Assembly (NCBI RefSeq): GCF_004402495.1
Contig: NZ_SOFH01000008.1
Location: 1-64,000, forward strand
Length of the DNA: 64,000 nucleotides
Direction of reading: 5' to 3'
Origin: Cryobacterium sp. HLT2-28
Lineage (GTDB): Bacteria > Actinomycetota > Actinomycetes > Actinomycetales > Microbacteriaceae
Shown here: in pieces, positions 1 through 8,708 of the stretch
Numbering within the stretch: position 1 is the first letter of the stretch
How the letters are laid out: every line of letters starts with the position of its first letter
The notes under the pieces: generated by a model
Told to the model about the DNA's origin: nothing
The model's database searches: none
Seen by the model: only the letters and a program-made list of their open reading frames with translations
Translations under genes and position numbers: made by a program

Positions 1-1
1 C

Positions 2-308
2 ATGGTCGAGGCCGCCCAGCACGCTCACCGTGATCCTGACAGGGTCTCCTTCATCGCCGCACTCCGCATCGCCCGCCGCTCCGTGGCTCAGGGCGTTTTT
101 TCCCCCTCCCCACTTTGACCACGCCAAAGCGGTCTGGCGCCATGCGGTACTAGCCCTGATCCGACGGCTGAACCCCGCACGACGACGGCGTTCAAACCCT
201 CGTGTCATCAAGCGCAAGGTCTCGAAATGGCCCGCCAAACGCTTCCATCACGCCGACTGGCCACAACCCCGCCACGAGCCAGAAATCACCCTTCACACGC
301 TTAACTGA
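2..308 (+). pseudogene. C-terminal remnant of an IS4-like DDE transposase, frameshifted and cut by the window edge
   Basis: Reading from position 2 gives VEAAQHAHRDPDRVSFIAAL and then RIARRSVAQG, which resembles the end of actinobacterial IS4-type transposases (a conserved stretch of the DPDRxSFxxAL type). That frame stops near 117-119. The expected tail, LNPARRRRSNPRVIKRKVSK, continues in the +1-shifted frame and ends at the TGA at 306-308. The two halves therefore belong to one protein broken by a frameshift around 95-115. The 5' part lies outside the window, so the element's inverted repeats and catalytic DDE residues cannot be seen. Family assignment is from recognition of the tail motif only. 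Confidence 0.6.
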
Positions 309-499
309 ACGGTATTGCACTTAGGGGCGATCGCCTCCGATAGACCATTCCTCTTAGCAATCTGCCTCAACGGGCGGGTAGATTATGGGCAGATCTGGGG
401 GGAGAGGGCTATGTTCACGACGCAGTGTGCGTGCGTTAGCGGTGACGCGACTCTCGCCCGGCCCGTCAGTGTCACCCTGGGGTTGTGGGTGATGAGGCC

Positions 500-2767
500 A
501 TGATGCGTGCGCGGGTTGATGCCGTCCTGGTCTGGACGATGGGCCTGTGTGCGGCGGCCTACCTGGGCGGAGTGGTCTGGCAGGGCGGAGAATCTCATCC
601 GGCGGTGGATCTCTGGTTGTCGTTGTCGACGTCCTGGTCTCCCGCGGTGGTGTGTTGGCTGGCGGTCGCCCGGGCCGTGTCTCGTCGCAGGGAAGTCCTG
701 CTCGCTGCTCTGGCGATGACCTTCCTGGCTGTCGGGGACACCTATTACGTCCCGTTGACCAGCGACTGGTCACCCTCGTTCCCCAACCCGGGTGACCTCG
801 GCTACATGCTTTTCTATCTGCTGATGTTGGTCATGCTGGTCCTGCTGGTGCGCCGCGACGTTCGCGGGCAGTCGCGGTCGGTGTGGCTGGATTGTGCCGT
901 GGGCTCGCTCGGGGCGGCCGCAGTGTTGGCAGTTGTGCTCAACCCCGTGATGGCCTCAGCCTTGGCGGGTTCCTGGTCGTTGGCCACGGCCGTGGCGGTC
1001 GCCTACCCGCTGATGGACATGTTTCTGATGGCAGCCGTCACGGGGATAGTGGTCGTGCGTGGTTTCCGTGGGGGCGATCGGCTGGTGGTGCTGGTCCTGG
1101 GGCTGATGCTTTACACACTGGCGGACATTGTCTACGCGTTGCAGGTGACCACGGATGCCTACATGCTCGGAACTCCACTCGACGCCCTCTGGGCGATCGG
1201 GATCGCCCTGATCGCGCTGTATGTGCACGGTTCGGAGCACCGAACCGTGTCGAAAGTTTCAGATCTGCCTGCCCCGACCCGTGCGGCGGCCCTGATCATG
1301 TCGGGGCTCGCCACCCTCGCTGGGCTCGGGGTACTGGTGATGGGCACTCGCACTTATATGTCTTCTCTGGCCGTTGTGTTGGCCGGGGCCACGGTTTTCG
1401 CGGCGGCAGCTCGCACTCCGGTGGCCTTTCGTCAGATTCTGCGGATGGCGGACTTGCGCCGTCAGGCGACGAGCGACCATCTGACCGGCCTGCCGAACCG
1501 GCGGGCGCTGTATGCACAAGCGGGCGCTCGGATGGGGGATCCGGTTAGTGAGCGCCACGCTTTGCTGTTGATGGACCTGGACAGGTTCAAGGAGGTCAAC
1601 GACAGCCTGGGCCACCAGGCCGGAGACAGGCTGCTGATCCAGGTGGGTGGCCGCCTGAGCGAGCAGTTGCGTTCGGGAGACCTCCTGGTGCGTCTGGGCG
1701 GTGATGAGTTCGCGCTCCTGCTCGACGGCGCGGGCGCCGAGCAGGCCACCGCGGTGGCAGCCAAGCTCTGCGCGGCCCTGGCCGAGCCGTTCGCCCTGGA
1801 TGACGTCGCAGTCCACAGCGCGGTGAGCATCGGCTTCGCCCTGTTCCCCGGCGACGGCCATGACCTTGACACCCTGCTGCGCAAAGCCGACGTGGCCATG
1901 TACAAGGCCAAAGCCTCTGGCGACGGCTTTCACGCCTACGGCGGTGGCGACGACACCGACTTCACCACGCAGCTGCGCACGGTCGATGAGCTGCGAGCCG
2001 CCCTGACGACTGGCCAGTTCGTCTTGCACTACCAGCCCAAGATCAACCTGCCCGCCGGCGACGTCCACGATGTGGAAGCCCTGGTGCGCTGGAACCACCC
2101 CACACGTGGCCTGCTCTACTCGGACGCCTTCCTGACTCTGGTCGAAGAAGCCGGACTCATGCGAGCCCTGACCCGAGTAGTGCTCCACATCGCCCTGGAC
2201 CAGGCCGCCGTCTGGCTCGCGGAAGGCCGAAACCTTACGGTTGCTGTGAATCTCTCGGCCAGTTCCATGATCGACACTGACCTGCCCGATGAGGTGGCCG
2301 CCATGCTCATCGCCCGGCATCTCCCACCGGGCGTCCTGAAGTTCGAGATCACTGAGGAGTTCCTCATGGCCGACCGTGACCGGGCCCGGGACATCCTGAC
2401 GCGGCTCCGCCTGCACGGTGTTCAGATCTCCATTGATGACTTCGGCACCGGGTACAGTTCGTTGTCTTACTTGCGGGACCTGCCCATTGACGAACTCAAG
2501 CTGGACCGTTCTTTCGTGACCCCCATGGTCGATGATGCCCGCGCCGCAGCCCTGGTCGCCTCGACCATCGGGCTGGCCCACAGTCTGGGCATGCGCATGG
2601 TTGCCGAAGGCGTCGAGAGCGCTGGCGCGTACGACGAGCTCGTCGCCCTCGGCTGCGACCAAGCCCAGGGCTATCACATGTCCAGGCCAGTGCCCGCCGA
2701 CGAATTGAGCGTCTGGCTCAACGCCCGGGGCGCCATCGGCGAACTCACCGCCCCCGCCCGCTTCTGA
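500..2767 (+). CDS. Membrane-bound GGDEF-EAL cyclic di-GMP turnover protein
   Basis: This is a bifunctional cyclic-di-GMP enzyme, a diguanylate cyclase plus phosphodiesterase by domain content. Residues 1 to about 310 form an array of hydrophobic helices (about nine), an integral membrane sensor region I cannot assign to a named MASE family. The GGDEF domain follows, with intact RLGGDEF near residue 400 and an RxxD inhibitory-site motif (RSGD) five residues before it. The C-terminal EAL domain keeps EALVRW, NLSAS, FEITEEF, DDFGTGYSS, KLDRSF and AEGVE, so both catalytic sites look functional. I chose the ATG at 500, preceded by GAGG. A GTG at 485 and an ATG at 503 are alternatives. It sits beside a transposase remnant, with no obvious operon partner. 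Confidence 0.93.
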   Translation: MMRARVDAVLVWTMGLCAAAYLGGVVWQGGESHPAVDLWLSLSTSWSPAVVCWLAVARAVSRRREVLLAALAMTFLAVGDTYYVPLTSDWSPSFPNPGDLGYMLFYLLMLVMLVLLVRRDVRGQSRSVWLDCAVGSLGAAAVLAVVLNPVMASALAGSWSLATAVAVAYPLMDMFLMAAVTGIVVVRGFRGGDRLVVLVLGLMLYTLADIVYALQVTTDAYMLGTPLDALWAIGIALIALYVHGSEHRTVSKVSDLPAPTRAAALIMSGLATLAGLGVLVMGTRTYMSSLAVVLAGATVFAAAARTPVAFRQILRMADLRRQATSDHLTGLPNRRALYAQAGARMGDPVSERHALLLMDLDRFKEVNDSLGHQAGDRLLIQVGGRLSEQLRSGDLLVRLGGDEFALLLDGAGAEQATAVAAKLCAALAEPFALDDVAVHSAVSIGFALFPGDGHDLDTLLRKADVAMYKAKASGDGFHAYGGGDDTDFTTQLRTVDELRAALTTGQFVLHYQPKINLPAGDVHDVEALVRWNHPTRGLLYSDAFLTLVEEAGLMRALTRVVLHIALDQAAVWLAEGRNLTVAVNLSASSMIDTDLPDEVAAMLIARHLPPGVLKFEITEEFLMADRDRARDILTRLRLHGVQISIDDFGTGYSSLSYLRDLPIDELKLDRSFVTPMVDDARAAALVASTIGLAHSLGMRMVAEGVESAGAYDELVALGCDQAQGYHMSRPVPADELSVWLNARGAIGELTAPARF

Positions 2768-2857
2768 GGATCACGGTCGCGAGGGTGAAGCCGGCGAACG
2801 CGTTGCACGCTTCGCACGCTGAACAGTTGAAGTCCCACGCCGATTTCCCGTGTCCGG

Positions 2858-3658
2858 CTACTCGCCGCGTGCTGCCTCGGCGGACGCCGTGCGCTTCTGG
2901 ACTGTCAAGTAGACGACGAGCGCGAGGATCGCGGTGAGGAAGACGGCGCTCGTTCCGACGGTTCCGATCCCGAGGCCGCCATCGTGACGAGGCTGGGAGA
3001 GGTAATCGCCCAGGGACGCGCCAAGCGGGCGGGTCAGGATGTAGGCGACCCAGAACGCGACCACGGCGCCGCGCCGGGCGATGAAGTGGGAGCTGGCCAC
3101 GAGCGCGATGGCTCCGGCGAAGATGAGTGCCGACACCCAGTAGCCCAGGTTCAGGCCTTCCGCGATGAGGTCACCGGCAGCGGTGCCCAGGGCGAAGGTG
3201 AACAGGATCGTCAGCCAGTAGAAGGCTTCCCGCCTCGTGGAGGTGATGGTGTGGATGGAGAGGGTCTTCTCGCTGGCATACCAGGCGATGAGGGTTGCCA
3301 GGAGGGCGGCGGCGAAGACGATGGTGGTGGTTTCGAGGCTGACACCGAAGTTGTCGGTCAGGTTGTCGGTGATCAGGGTGCCGACGACGCTGATCAGCAC
3401 CACGGCGAGCCAGTAGATGCTCGGCGCGTGCCGGACGGAACGGAACTGTACGACCAGGGCGATGGCGAGGAGGGCGCCCATCACATAGGTCGTGTTGGTC
3501 AGGCCCAGGTTCAGGTTGGTGGCGAGGAAATCGGCGAAGGTCTCACCGACCGTGGTCGCCAGGATCTTGATGATCCAGAAGACGAGGGTCGGTTCGGGAA
3601 CCTTGCTCATGCTCGATGGGCCGCGTGTGGCGACGGTTTCGGCCGTGCTGGTTGTCAT
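2858..3658 (-). CDS. COG4705-like multi-spanning membrane protein
   Basis: The predicted 266-aa protein is almost entirely hydrophobic, with seven or eight membrane segments. A repeated pattern of short polar motifs follows each helix pair (KILATTVGETFADFL, TDNFGVSL, GTAAGDLIAEGL and LGASLGDYL, each near an Asp). This resembles the uncharacterised COG4705 family, in which duplicated halves carry G-(D/E) motifs. Substrate and function are unknown to me. The ATG at 3658 is preferred because GAGGA lies 6 nt upstream. A longer reading to 3817 adds an N-terminus without plausible protein character. The neighbours do not suggest a pathway. Confidence 0.75.
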   Translation of the reverse strand: MTTSTAETVATRGPSSMSKVPEPTLVFWIIKILATTVGETFADFLATNLNLGLTNTTYVMGALLAIALVVQFRSVRHAPSIYWLAVVLISVVGTLITDNLTDNFGVSLETTTIVFAAALLATLIAWYASEKTLSIHTITSTRREAFYWLTILFTFALGTAAGDLIAEGLNLGYWVSALIFAGAIALVASSHFIARRGAVVAFWVAYILTRPLGASLGDYLSQPRHDGGLGIGTVGTSAVFLTAILALVVYLTVQKRTASAEAARGE

Positions 3659-3895
3659 GGACATCCTCAGGTCGTTTCGCGAAAGCGCCACCGGAACAGG
3701 GCGCGGAGAACAACCGTATGGGGGCGAAGCTGGCAGCAGCCCCGGCAAGTGCCGTTGAAGACGAGAGCATTCACAGAGTCGGGCACCGGCTTGATGGGCC
3801 GGGCGCTGTACTGGCACCTGTGAGGCTCTGTCCGGCTCCGCCGGCGGGCTTCAGTCACGCGGCTTGGGCATGCCGAACTCGTTGACCGGCCCGTC

Positions 3896-4141
3896 TCATG
3901 GCTGCGGTTTGTGCTCCGCCGGGCAGTTGAGGACCGCGTTCTGGGTGGAATGGTCAATGGTGTGCTCGGCCATCGGACGGCCGCAGACCGGACACACCGC
4001 CTCACCGACACGTTTCACAACCGCGTCGTAGGGGCCCAGGGGAGCCGGACCCATCGCCCGCACGAGTTTTTGATCCAACCAGTCGATGAAGTGCACGTAT
4101 CGTTCGCCCAGGCCCTGCCCGTGAGTACCGGTGTCATTCAT
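3896..4141 (-). CDS. Small hypothetical protein with a CxxC pair
   Basis: A short protein of about 81 aa from the ATG at 4141 (91 aa if started at the ATG at 4171). The C-terminal half contains CPVCGRPMAEHTID followed 14 residues later by a further Cys (LNCPAEHK). This could bind a metal such as zinc, with the histidines helping. I do not recognise the family. The Shine-Dalgarno sequence is weak for either start. It is transcribed in the same direction as the flanking genes but separated by 75 bp and more, so no operon is claimed. Confidence 0.5.
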   Translation of the reverse strand: MNDTGTHGQGLGERYVHFIDWLDQKLVRAMGPAPLGPYDAVVKRVGEAVCPVCGRPMAEHTIDHSTQNAVLNCPAEHKPQP

Positions 4142-4216
4142 GCCGCGAGCGTAACGCCGCTCCCACTGCACGGATAGGCGCCGGCCCCGGTCCTCAGGTC
4201 AGAGCTCCCGGCAATG

Positions 4217-4513
4217 TCATTTCACGGCAACGATCTCAATCAACCGGATGTCCGGGTCCTTGGCGAGGAGGGTCGGACCGTGCTCGGCCAGGGCCTTGGG
4301 AATCGCGCCGGCGAGGTGCGCCTGCCGACCCTCTTCGGTCTCGAACGTGTCGAAGATCCCGAAGGTGGCGTTGTCCACCCGGAACGCGTACCAGGTGCGG
4401 GTCTCCGGCTCGCCGAGCACGATGTCCCGGCCTCCGCTGAGGAAGTCCCACACGTCCTGTTCCTTGCCGGGCTTCGCTTCGACGAGAGCCAAAACTCCGA
4501 ATTCAAGTGCCAT
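4217..4513 (-). CDS. Antibiotic biosynthesis monooxygenase (ABM) domain protein
   Basis: A 98-aa single-domain protein of the dimeric alpha-beta barrel ABM type. It starts MALEFGVLALVEAKPGKEQD and continues with TWYAFRVD, FGIFDTFETEEGRQAHL and a final beta strand IRLIEIVAVK, the usual order for this family. The enzyme's substrate is not predictable; members include quinone- and heme-modifying monooxygenases and stress proteins. The start ATG has GAGGAG about 6 nt upstream. It lies 118 bp downstream of the last cox accessory gene on the same strand, so it may be the distal gene of that operon or independently transcribed. Confidence 0.8.
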   Translation of the reverse strand: MALEFGVLALVEAKPGKEQDVWDFLSGGRDIVLGEPETRTWYAFRVDNATFGIFDTFETEEGRQAHLAGAIPKALAEHGPTLLAKDPDIRLIEIVAVK

Positions 4514-4631
4514 CGCGGTCTCCTCGCTTTTCGCTTTCGAATGGGCCGGCCGCCGGTCATGCCCAGATTCGGTTCCGGCCAGTGTCGGTTCTGCCCCGAG
4601 TCTAGGAAGTTGTCCCTGCCGCGGCAAGGGG

Positions 4632-5783
4632 TCACAATGTCGCGTGCTCGGCCGACTCGTCGAGGTCGTCGTGGTGGATGCGCTCGTCGAGGGTGCCGAG
4701 CGGCTGCCCGGTGCCGCCCCACTGCCCGGCGATGATCTCGGCGGCGATCGACACGGCCGTCTCCTCGGGGGTCCGCGAGCCGAGGTCGAGGCCGATCGGG
4801 CTGTGCAACCGGACCAGGTCGCCGTCGTCGAGTCCGGCCTCCCGGAGCCGGGCCAGACGGTCCAGGTGCGTGCGGCGCGAGCCCATCGCCCCGATGTAGG
4901 CCACCCGAGGCGCGCGGAGGGCCAGCTCGAGCAGGGGAACGTCGAACTTGGGGTCATGGGTGAGCACGCAGATGACCGAGCGTGAGTCCACGAGGCCGGC
5001 CGCGAACTGCTCGGCCAGGTAGCGGTGCGGCCACGCGACGATCACCTCGTCGGCGTCCGGGAAACGGGCGGGCGTCGCGAACACCTCCCGCGCGTCGCAG
5101 ACGGTGACGCGGTAGCCGAGGAACGCGGCCAGGCGGGTCAGTGCGGCGGCGAAGTCGATGGCGCCGAACACGAACATCCGTGGCCGGGGCGCCTGACTGT
5201 TGACGAACACCCGCATCCCCTCACCCTGCCGTTCACCGTCGGGGCCGTAGGTCAGAGTCGTGTTGCGGCCGGCGGCCAGCAGACCCTGGGTGTCGTCGCT
5301 CACGGCTCGGTTCGCCCGGTCAGACCCAAGATCACCCTCGAACCCGTTCGGCCTGACCACGAGGTGCCGGCCGATCAGGTCGACATCCGGATGCTCGATC
5401 ACCGTCGCCACCGCCACCGGACGGGAGGCAGCGATGTCGGCGCAGACGTGGTCCAGCTGGGCGAATGTGTGCTGCGAGACAGGCTCGACGAACACGTCGA
5501 GGATTCCGCCACAGGTCAGCCCGACCGAGAACGCGTCATCGTCGCTGATCCCGTACCGGACGAGGACAGGCCGGCCGTCCGCCGCGACCTGGGTCGCGAC
5601 GTCGTACACCGCACCCTCCACACACCCGCCCGAGACCGAGCCGGTGACCGCTCCGTCGGGGGTGACCAGCATCGAAGCACCTGCCGGGCGCGGGGCGGAC
5701 TCAAAGGTGCGCACCACTGTCGCGAGGCCGGCGGTGCCTCCGCTCCGCCAGCCGGGCATCAGGGCGTCGATGATGTCACGCAT
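4632..5783 (-). CDS. XdhC/CoxI-family molybdenum hydroxylase maturation protein
   Basis: A full-length 383-aa XdhC-type protein. The N-terminal XdhC/CoxI domain shows GSVSGGCVEGAVYD, and the C-terminal Rossmann-type domain shows RPRMFVFGAIDFAAAL and YIGAMGSRRTHLDRL, followed by LGSRTPEETAVSIAAEI. XdhC proteins bind and help sulfurate the molybdenum cytosine dinucleotide cofactor before its insertion into xanthine- or CO-dehydrogenase-type enzymes. Its position after coxG at the end of the cox cluster indicates service to CoxL. It follows coxG by 18 nt with no clear ribosome binding site, so translation is probably coupled. Whether it equals coxF or coxI of Oligotropha cannot be decided from sequence alone. 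Confidence 0.9.
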   Translation of the reverse strand: MRDIIDALMPGWRSGGTAGLATVVRTFESAPRPAGASMLVTPDGAVTGSVSGGCVEGAVYDVATQVAADGRPVLVRYGISDDDAFSVGLTCGGILDVFVEPVSQHTFAQLDHVCADIAASRPVAVATVIEHPDVDLIGRHLVVRPNGFEGDLGSDRANRAVSDDTQGLLAAGRNTTLTYGPDGERQGEGMRVFVNSQAPRPRMFVFGAIDFAAALTRLAAFLGYRVTVCDAREVFATPARFPDADEVIVAWPHRYLAEQFAAGLVDSRSVICVLTHDPKFDVPLLELALRAPRVAYIGAMGSRRTHLDRLARLREAGLDDGDLVRLHSPIGLDLGSRTPEETAVSIAAEIIAGQWGGTGQPLGTLDERIHHDDLDESAEHATL

Positions 5784-5801
5784 GGTCGACGGGGGAACGC
5801 A

Positions 5802-6512
5802 TCATCGGGAGCTCCTGCGGCCGACCGCGCGGCCGATCCGGTAGGCGAGGAAGGCCACCCCGGTGAGGAGGCCGATCAGTTTCCCCGGGTTGCTGAGCTG
5901 GTCGGCCAGCATCCCCTTGGCGAGGTCCAGGGCGTTCAGGCTCGTGGCGGCCGTGCGCGGGGCCTGGTGTTGCAGCGGACGGGACACGGGAGGCGGCGAC
6001 GTCTGCGACCCGGCCGGCGCCGCGGCCGGTTCGCCGGCGGCCGGAGGCGCGGTGGGTTCCGTTCCGGAACCGGTGACCATGGCCTGCAGGTTGTCTGCGA
6101 AGAGCGCCATCATCTGGTCGGTCACGCTGCCGATGATGCTCTTCCCCATGGCAGCGACCTTACCGGAGAGGTCCACCTCTGCGCTGACCGTGCCGGTGGT
6201 CGTGCCGTCCGTCTCGACGAGGGACAGGGTGGCGGTGCCCTGGGCTGTGCCCTGCCCGTGGGCCTCCTGGGCGCGGCCCTGGAATACGGCACGGTGCGCG
6301 GTCGCATCGCGCTCGATCACGTTCATCAAACCCTTGTACTGCATGGACACGGGGCCGAGTTTCACCTTCATTCCCACCTGGTAGGCGTCGTCGGAGAGTT
6401 TGTTGAGCACCTCGGCGCCGGGAACACAGCCGGCGACGCGCTCGAAGTCCATCAGGGTCTCCCACACCGTGTCGATCGGGGCCACAACGGTGAATGTGCT
6501 GTCGAGTTGCAT
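5802..6512 (-). CDS. coxG: CoxG, SRPBCC-fold membrane-anchored CO dehydrogenase accessory protein
   Basis: The 236-aa protein has an N-terminal SRPBCC/START-like lipid-binding fold (residues 1 to about 150: FTVVAPIDTVWETLMDFERV, VPGAEVL, VGMKVKLGPVSMQYKG, and VDLSGKVAAMGKSIIGSV before a final helix). A proline/alanine-rich linker of about 40 residues and a C-terminal hydrophobic segment (LIGLLTGVAFLAYRIGRAVG) follow, probably a membrane anchor. Family knowledge, from memory: mycobacterial CoxG has been reported to carry menaquinone between the membrane and CO dehydrogenase. The fold plus anchor here fits that role. The start ATG overlaps the coxE stop codon by one base and has AGAGGG 8 nt upstream. 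Confidence 0.92.
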   Translation of the reverse strand: MQLDSTFTVVAPIDTVWETLMDFERVAGCVPGAEVLNKLSDDAYQVGMKVKLGPVSMQYKGLMNVIERDATAHRAVFQGRAQEAHGQGTAQGTATLSLVETDGTTTGTVSAEVDLSGKVAAMGKSIIGSVTDQMMALFADNLQAMVTGSGTEPTAPPAAGEPAAAPAGSQTSPPPVSRPLQHQAPRTAATSLNALDLAKGMLADQLSNPGKLIGLLTGVAFLAYRIGRAVGRRSSR

Positions 6513-7759
6513 TATTTCGTCCCTCTGTTCGCGGATTGTGGAATGCGGTCGGCGCGGATCGCCGCCGCCACTTCCGCCAGGGCCGTGTAGCTGTGACCGC
6601 TGACGAAGGCGTCGATGTAGGGCAGGGCAGCGGCCATGCCGCCCGCGAGTGGCTGATAATCCGGCGCCACTTTCCGAGGGTTGACCCAGACGATCCGGAA
6701 GGCCAGCCGCCTGAGCCTCGCCATCTGGGCGTCGACCTCTGCCGGGTCGTCCTGAGCCCAGCCGTCCGAGATCAGCACGATCACCGCTCCGCGGGCGAGT
6801 CCGCGTCGGCCGTGGTCGTCGATGAACCGTCGGATGCTTTCGGCCAGGCGGGTGCCTCCGGCCCAGTCCTCTGTGCCCGCAGCGGCCTGCGCGAGAGCCT
6901 GGTCCGGATCCCGCAGTGCCAGCTGCCTGGTGAGCCGGGTCAGCCTGGTTGAGAACACGAACGCCTCGGCCTGCGCGCCGGACACTGCGCCCTGGAGCAG
7001 GGACAGGAAGACCCTGGTGTAGGGCTCCATCGAGCCGGAGACGTCGCAGAGGAACACGAGGCGGCGGAGCCGGGGGCGGCGCCGGGCGTAGACGAGACGG
7101 GCCGGGTCCCCGCCCGTGCGGCCTGCGGCCCGCACGGTGCGCCGGAGGTCCAGCCGGGCGGTGCTCGTCGCGGAGGCCCGGGTGCGGCGACTCAGGCGCG
7201 TCGGCGTTGACAGGGAGATCCGCTGCACGAGGTGGCGCATCCGGGTGATCTCGTTGATGGTCAACTCGGCGAAAGACATGTCGTGCAGCCGTTCCTCGGC
7301 CGAGGCCATCATCAGAACCGTCTCCCGCTCCGGGCCGTCCACGCCGGAGGAGTCGCCGCCCGGCACGAGGGCGGGCGGCTGCGATGCGCGTTCGGCGCTG
7401 TCGGCTCCGAGCGGGCGGTCATCCGGCGGGGCCGGCCGGGAGCGGGGTTCGGCGCCGATCGACGGCGGGGCCGTGGTGTCGCCCCGGCTGTCGGCGGGGT
7501 CGAGAAGCCCGCCGAAGACCGCCGTGAACACTCCGTCGAAGACGGGCAGCTGGTCCTGGGAGGTGACCAGGACCACCCGGCTCGTCCAGTACAGCGGACC
7601 GAGGGCATACGGCGGGACGAGCCGGAGCGCCTCCGCCAGCCGGGCGGCTCGGTCCAGGGACACCGGGAGCCCTGCCCGGCGCAGAGCGGTGCTGAACCCG
7701 GCCGCAAGGGCGGCGGCCTCCACCCGGGGTTCACCCCGGACTGCCTGGGTCTCAGCCAT
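6512..7759 (-). CDS. coxE: CoxE-like von Willebrand factor A domain protein
   Basis: About 415 aa. The C-terminal half is a VWA domain with the MIDAS motif FLCDVSGSM (Asp239, Ser241, Ser243), followed by FVFSTRLTRL, WAGGTRLAESI and VIVLISDGWAQDD. The N-terminal 230 residues are helical with a low-complexity, acidic/proline linker. CoxE-type VWA proteins pair with the MoxR-type AAA ATPase CoxD to mature the bimetallic Mo-Cu active site of CO dehydrogenase. It overlaps coxD by 8 nt, as expected for a tightly coupled pair. A GTG at 7768 is an alternative start; the ATG at 7759 was chosen as the conventional codon. Confidence 0.92.
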   Translation of the reverse strand: MAETQAVRGEPRVEAAALAAGFSTALRRAGLPVSLDRAARLAEALRLVPPYALGPLYWTSRVVLVTSQDQLPVFDGVFTAVFGGLLDPADSRGDTTAPPSIGAEPRSRPAPPDDRPLGADSAERASQPPALVPGGDSSGVDGPERETVLMMASAEERLHDMSFAELTINEITRMRHLVQRISLSTPTRLSRRTRASATSTARLDLRRTVRAAGRTGGDPARLVYARRRPRLRRLVFLCDVSGSMEPYTRVFLSLLQGAVSGAQAEAFVFSTRLTRLTRQLALRDPDQALAQAAAGTEDWAGGTRLAESIRRFIDDHGRRGLARGAVIVLISDGWAQDDPAEVDAQMARLRRLAFRIVWVNPRKVAPDYQPLAGGMAAALPYIDAFVSGHSYTALAEVAAAIRADRIPQSANRGTK

Positions 7760-8675
7760 GGTCCGCACCGATCAGCCACGCGGTCCCGCGCGAGCGGGCC
7801 AGGTCGAGGTCGTCGCGATTCTTGAGAATCGATCCCCAGGTGTGGTCGATGCTCGCCGGGCCGAGCCGGTCGACGCCCAGCACGGCCAGCGCCGACACCC
7901 AGTCGATCGCCTCCGCGATGCCGGGCGGTTTCGCCAGGTCGAGCGAGCGGAGCGCCGTGATGGCGGTCGCAGCCTGCAGGGCGAGCGGTTCCGCGCTGGA
8001 CGGCACGCGTCGCCGCACGATCTCCGCGATGCGTTCGGGTGCCGGGTAGTCGATCCAGTGGTACAGGCAGCGCCGGGTGAGCGCGTCGTGCAGGTCGCGG
8101 GTGCGATTCGAGGTGAGGATGACGATCGGCGGGTGGCTGGCCCGCACGGTGCCGAGTTCCGGGATGGTCACGGCGGCCTCGGCGAGCAGCTGGAACGTGA
8201 ACGCCTCGAACTCGGCATCGGCACGGTCGATCTCGTCGAGCAGCAGCACGGCCGGGCGCGGCCCCGGATGCTCGATGGCCGCCAGCAGCGGGCGTCGCAG
8301 CAGGTACTCCGGACCGAACAGCTCCGTCTCGGCCAGGGTCACGTTGCGCGCCTCGGCCAGCCTGATCCCGAGCAACTGGCGAGGATAGTTCCACTCGTAG
8401 AGGGCCTCGCCGGCGTCGATTCCCTCGTAGCACTGCAGACGGAACAGCGGCGTGTCGAGCACGCGGGCGAGCGCCTTCGCGGCCTCGGTCTTGCCGACGC
8501 CCGGCTCACCCTCGAGCAGGATCGGCTGCGGCATCCGCACGGCCAGGAACAGCGCGGTGGCCAGTCCGGAGTCCGCCAGATAGTCGATCTCGTCGAGCCT
8601 CGCCAGCAGGGAATCCACGTCGGGAATGAGCGCCTTCACCTCGTCTTCGGCGCCTGCGCGGGCCGACGGGGTCAT
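7752..8675 (-). CDS. coxD: CoxD, MoxR-family AAA+ ATPase
   Basis: A 307-aa ATPase with Walker A GEPGVGKT (residues 56-63), Walker B VLLLDEID (143-150), a sensor-1 region ILTSNRTRDL and a C-terminal lid domain. In Oligotropha CoxD is needed for sulfuration and copper insertion at the [CuSMoO2] centre of CoxL; here the role is inferred from synteny and family. It starts 33 nt after the stop of the XdhC-YHS gene with only a weak Shine-Dalgarno sequence, and its end overlaps coxE. Confidence 0.93.
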   Translation of the reverse strand: MTPSARAGAEDEVKALIPDVDSLLARLDEIDYLADSGLATALFLAVRMPQPILLEGEPGVGKTEAAKALARVLDTPLFRLQCYEGIDAGEALYEWNYPRQLLGIRLAEARNVTLAETELFGPEYLLRRPLLAAIEHPGPRPAVLLLDEIDRADAEFEAFTFQLLAEAAVTIPELGTVRASHPPIVILTSNRTRDLHDALTRRCLYHWIDYPAPERIAEIVRRRVPSSAEPLALQAATAITALRSLDLAKPPGIAEAIDWVSALAVLGVDRLGPASIDHTWGSILKNRDDLDLARSRGTAWLIGADHG

Positions 8676-8708
8676 CGTGTCCGCCCGAGTGCGCCGGCGA
8701 CCCTCGCC

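Noticed and set aside
326-335. GGCGATCGCC palindrome upstream of the GGDEF-EAL gene
   Set aside because: It resembles the cyanobacterial HIP1 core but is a single occurrence in high-GC DNA, so it was not treated as a site.
1259-2677. A 472-codon minus-strand frame opposite GGDEF-EAL
   Set aside because: The GGDEF and EAL motifs show that the plus strand is coding; the reverse frame has no domain.
3659-3817. N-terminal extension of the COG4705-like protein
   Set aside because: The added residues are Pro/Arg-rich and unlike the family; the ATG at 3658 has a good Shine-Dalgarno site.
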